In this document: in pieces, positions 6,845 through 8,197 of the stretch
Layout: each line of letters begins with the position of its first letter
Position numbering within the stretch: position 1 is the first letter of the stretch
Assembly: GCA_002689735.1 (NCBI GenBank)
Contig: NZHS01000009.1
Location: 4,018 to 12,214, forward strand
Length of the DNA stretch: 8,197 bases
Direction of reading: 5' to 3'
Source: Flavobacteriales bacterium
Lineage (GTDB): Bacteria > Bacteroidota > Bacteroidia > Flavobacteriales > BACL11
The notes under the pieces: generated by a model
The model's input: only the letters and a program-made list of their open reading frames with translations
The model's database searches: none
Told to the model about the DNA's origin: nothing
Translations under genes and position numbers: made by a program

Positions 6845-6874
6845 CAAAATTAATATAATCTAACTTACAGCAAA
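6845..6874 (-). promoter_or_regulatory. Bacteroidota -33/-7 promoter of the SRP RNA gene
   Basis: On the - strand, TTTG (6874-6871) is followed by an 18-base spacer and then TAATTTTG (6852-6845). This fits the Bacteroidota housekeeping sigma consensus TTTG and TAnnTTTG at normal spacing. The -7 element ends about seven bases before the predicted 5' end of the RNA near 6838, as expected. It is the best-formed promoter in the window and supports both the strand and the 5' end of the RNA gene. Confidence 0.82.
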
Positions 6875-6896
6875 ATTTTTCTTAGTATGTATTTTC

Positions 6897-6904
6897 TATA
6901 TTTG
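6897..6904 (+). promoter_or_regulatory. Candidate -7 element for the DUF4199/glycosyltransferase pair
   Basis: TATATTTG fits TAnnTTTG and ends 14 bases before the ATG at 6919, giving a predicted leader of about 8-10 bases. The expected -33 position holds only a T-run (about 6876-6880) rather than TTTG, so the match is partial. It faces away from the SRP RNA promoter, making 6839-6918 a compact divergent promoter region. Confidence 0.5.
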
Positions 6905-6918
6905 TAAAAAATATTTTA

Positions 6919-7440
6919 ATGGATACAAGGAAATTTTCTATGAATTATGGAGCCTATTTAGGACTGGGGCTTGTTTTAATTTCATTTACAGTTTATATTT
7001 TAGGTCTTGAAGAACAAAAATCAATAATTCCTAGTCTATTAAATAACTTTCTAATAATTGGTGCTATTGCTTATTCTGTTTCTATATACAGAGATAATTT
7101 TAACAACGGTTTTATTGCATATAGCCAAAGCTTAAAAATTGGGACTTCTGTTGTTTTTTTTGCATCTGTTATCCTTGCTTTTTATACTTATATTTTTGTG
7201 ACATTTATCAATCCTGAATATCTAGAAAATATTATTAAAATTGCCGAACAAGAAATTTTAAACTCTGATCCTGAAATCTCGGATGAAGATTTAGATCTAG
7301 CTTTATCAATGACTCAAAAGATGTTGCAACCCCAATGGATGTCAACATTATCCGTATTAGGTGGGACATTTATGGGCTTTTTTTATTCATTAATTATTTC
7401 ATTTTTTATGAAAAAAGATGATCCTAATTTTATTGTTTAA
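6919..7440 (+). CDS. DUF4199 domain membrane protein
   Basis: This 173-residue protein has four predicted membrane spans (about 10-30, 37-57, 74-97 and 142-164). A charged, probably solvent-exposed segment (about 100-135, acidic with NSDPEISDEDLDLA) separates spans three and four. The sequence between spans two and three, NNGFIAYSQSLKIG (62-75), corresponds to the NGxIxFxxAxKxG block seen in DUF4199 proteins. DUF4199 is largely confined to Bacteroidota and has no assigned function. Its stop shares one base with the ATG of the following glycosyltransferase (TAATG), a recurrent pairing in flavobacteria. A role in assisting membrane-linked sugar transfer is therefore plausible but unproven. The ATG at 6919 is favoured over the in-frame ATG at 6940 because of the short leader, although both would keep all spans. 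Confidence 0.82.
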   Translation: MDTRKFSMNYGAYLGLGLVLISFTVYILGLEEQKSIIPSLLNNFLIIGAIAYSVSIYRDNFNNGFIAYSQSLKIGTSVVFFASVILAFYTYIFVTFINPEYLENIIKIAEQEILNSDPEISDEDLDLALSMTQKMLQPQWMSTLSVLGGTFMGFFYSLIISFFMKKDDPNFIV

Positions 7441-8197
7441 TGGATATTTCTATTGTAATTCCTTTATTTAATGAAGAAGAGTCTCTTCCAGAACTATGTT
7501 CATGGATTGAGAAAGTAATGTTGTCAAATAATTATTCTTATGAAGTCTTACTTATTGATGATGGTAGTAAGGACAAGTCATGGTCAGTTATTGAAGAGTT
7601 ATCGTCAAAAAACAAATCGATTAAAGGGATAAAATTTAGAAGAAATTATGGTAAATCTGCTGCTTTAAATATTGGTTTTCAAAAAGTAACAGGTGATGTA
7701 GTAATAACTATGGATGCTGATTTACAAGATAGTCCTGATGAAATTCCAGAACTTTATAATAAAATAATAAAGGAGAATTTTGATCTTGTTTCTGGATGGA
7801 AACAAAAAAGATATGATCCTCTTTCCAAGACTATTCCAACAAAATTATTTAATTGGGCTGCAAGAAAAGCATCAGGGATTTACTTACATGATTTTAATTG
7901 TGGTCTAAAGTCGTATAAAAATACAGTTGTTAAAAGTGTTGAAGTGCATGGAGAAATGCACAGATATATTCCTGTTCTCGCAAAATGGGCAGGTTTTGCC
8001 AACATAACGGAGCAGGTAGTTGAACACCAAAGTAGAAAATATGGAGAAACTAAATTTGGCTTAGAACGCTTTGTAAATGGTTTTTTAGATCTTCTAACAA
8101 TTACTTTTGTTACAAGATTTGGTAAGAAGCCAATGCATCTTTTTGGTGTAATTGGTTCAATTATGTTTCTTATTGGTTTTAGTATGTTTGGATATAT
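7440..8197 (+). CDS. Family 2 glycosyltransferase, DPM1/GtrB-like (3' end outside window)
   Basis: The frame opens at the ATG sharing its A with the DUF4199 stop and runs without a stop to the window edge, giving 252 residues plus two bases. Family members are usually about 310-330 residues, so the C-terminal membrane part is missing. The GT-A fold starts SIVIPLFNEEESL (4-16), followed by the nucleotide-sugar motif D40-D41-G-S43, R68-NYGKSAALNIGF, and the metal-binding D92-A-D94-L-Q-D97. Later come DFNCGLKSYK and SRKYGETKFGL, both typical of polyprenyl-phosphate glycosyltransferases that load a sugar on undecaprenyl or related lipid phosphate at the inner membrane. The last visible residues (GVIGSIMFLIGFSMFGY) begin the first of the expected two membrane helices. 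Sugar donor and downstream pathway cannot be told from sequence; glycan or glycolipid modification is likely. Confidence 0.93.
   Translation, partial: MDISIVIPLFNEEESLPELCSWIEKVMLSNNYSYEVLLIDDGSKDKSWSVIEELSSKNKSIKGIKFRRNYGKSAALNIGFQKVTGDVVITMDADLQDSPDEIPELYNKIIKENFDLVSGWKQKRYDPLSKTIPTKLFNWAARKASGIYLHDFNCGLKSYKNTVVKSVEVHGEMHRYIPVLAKWAGFANITEQVVEHQSRKYGETKFGLERFVNGFLDLLTITFVTRFGKKPMHLFGVIGSIMFLIGFSMFGY

Noticed and set aside
6609..6863. 84-codon + strand reading frame overlapping the recG end
   Set aside because: It lies in another frame of recG and continues through the SRP RNA gene; the protein resembles nothing and has no promoter of its own.

Overview
The window comes from an AT-rich member of the Bacteroidota, most likely a marine flavobacterium-like lineage. 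This rests on the gene families (VTC-type polyphosphate polymerase beside DUF4956 and DUF2490, DUF4199 beside a family 2 glycosyltransferase, a Bacteroidota-style NqrM), on the lack of clear Shine-Dalgarno sequences, and on promoter -7 elements of the form TAnnTTTG. Coding density is very high, and no gap between genes exceeds about 100 bases once the SRP RNA gene is counted. I see no insertion sequence, CRISPR array, tRNA, rRNA or prophage gene.

Layout. (1) Positions 1-764 hold the end of a probable Na+-NQR locus: the C-terminal part of the flavin transferase ApbE on the + strand, and an NqrM-like four-cysteine membrane protein on the - strand, the two stop codons overlapping. (2) A divergent promoter region at 765-856 leads into mazG (857-1630). 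(3) Positions 1727-6736 look like one tightly packed six-gene + strand operon: a small lipoprotein with a carboxypeptidase-regulatory-like fold, a VTC-domain polyphosphate polymerase, the DUF4956 membrane protein, a DUF2490 outer-membrane barrel, cytidine deaminase (cdd) and the RecG helicase. Spacings are overlaps or gaps of at most 7 bases. (4) Between recG and the next gene, on the - strand, lies a small SRP RNA gene (about 6737-6838) that is easily missed. It has a textbook domain IV and its own Bacteroidota promoter. (5) The last segment holds a DUF4199 membrane protein (6919-7440), overlapping by one base a DPM1-like family 2 glycosyltransferase (7440 to beyond the window end).

How the genes work together. 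ApbE attaches FMN to Na+-NQR subunits and NqrM helps mature the same complex. The first four genes of the operon form the most interesting unit: a cytosolic polyphosphate polymerase, a polytopic inner-membrane protein, a predicted outer-membrane barrel and an envelope lipoprotein. This looks like a split, envelope-spanning relative of the eukaryotic VTC polyphosphate polymerase/translocase. That role is an inference from family and order. The remaining genes (mazG, cdd, recG, SRP RNA) are housekeeping.
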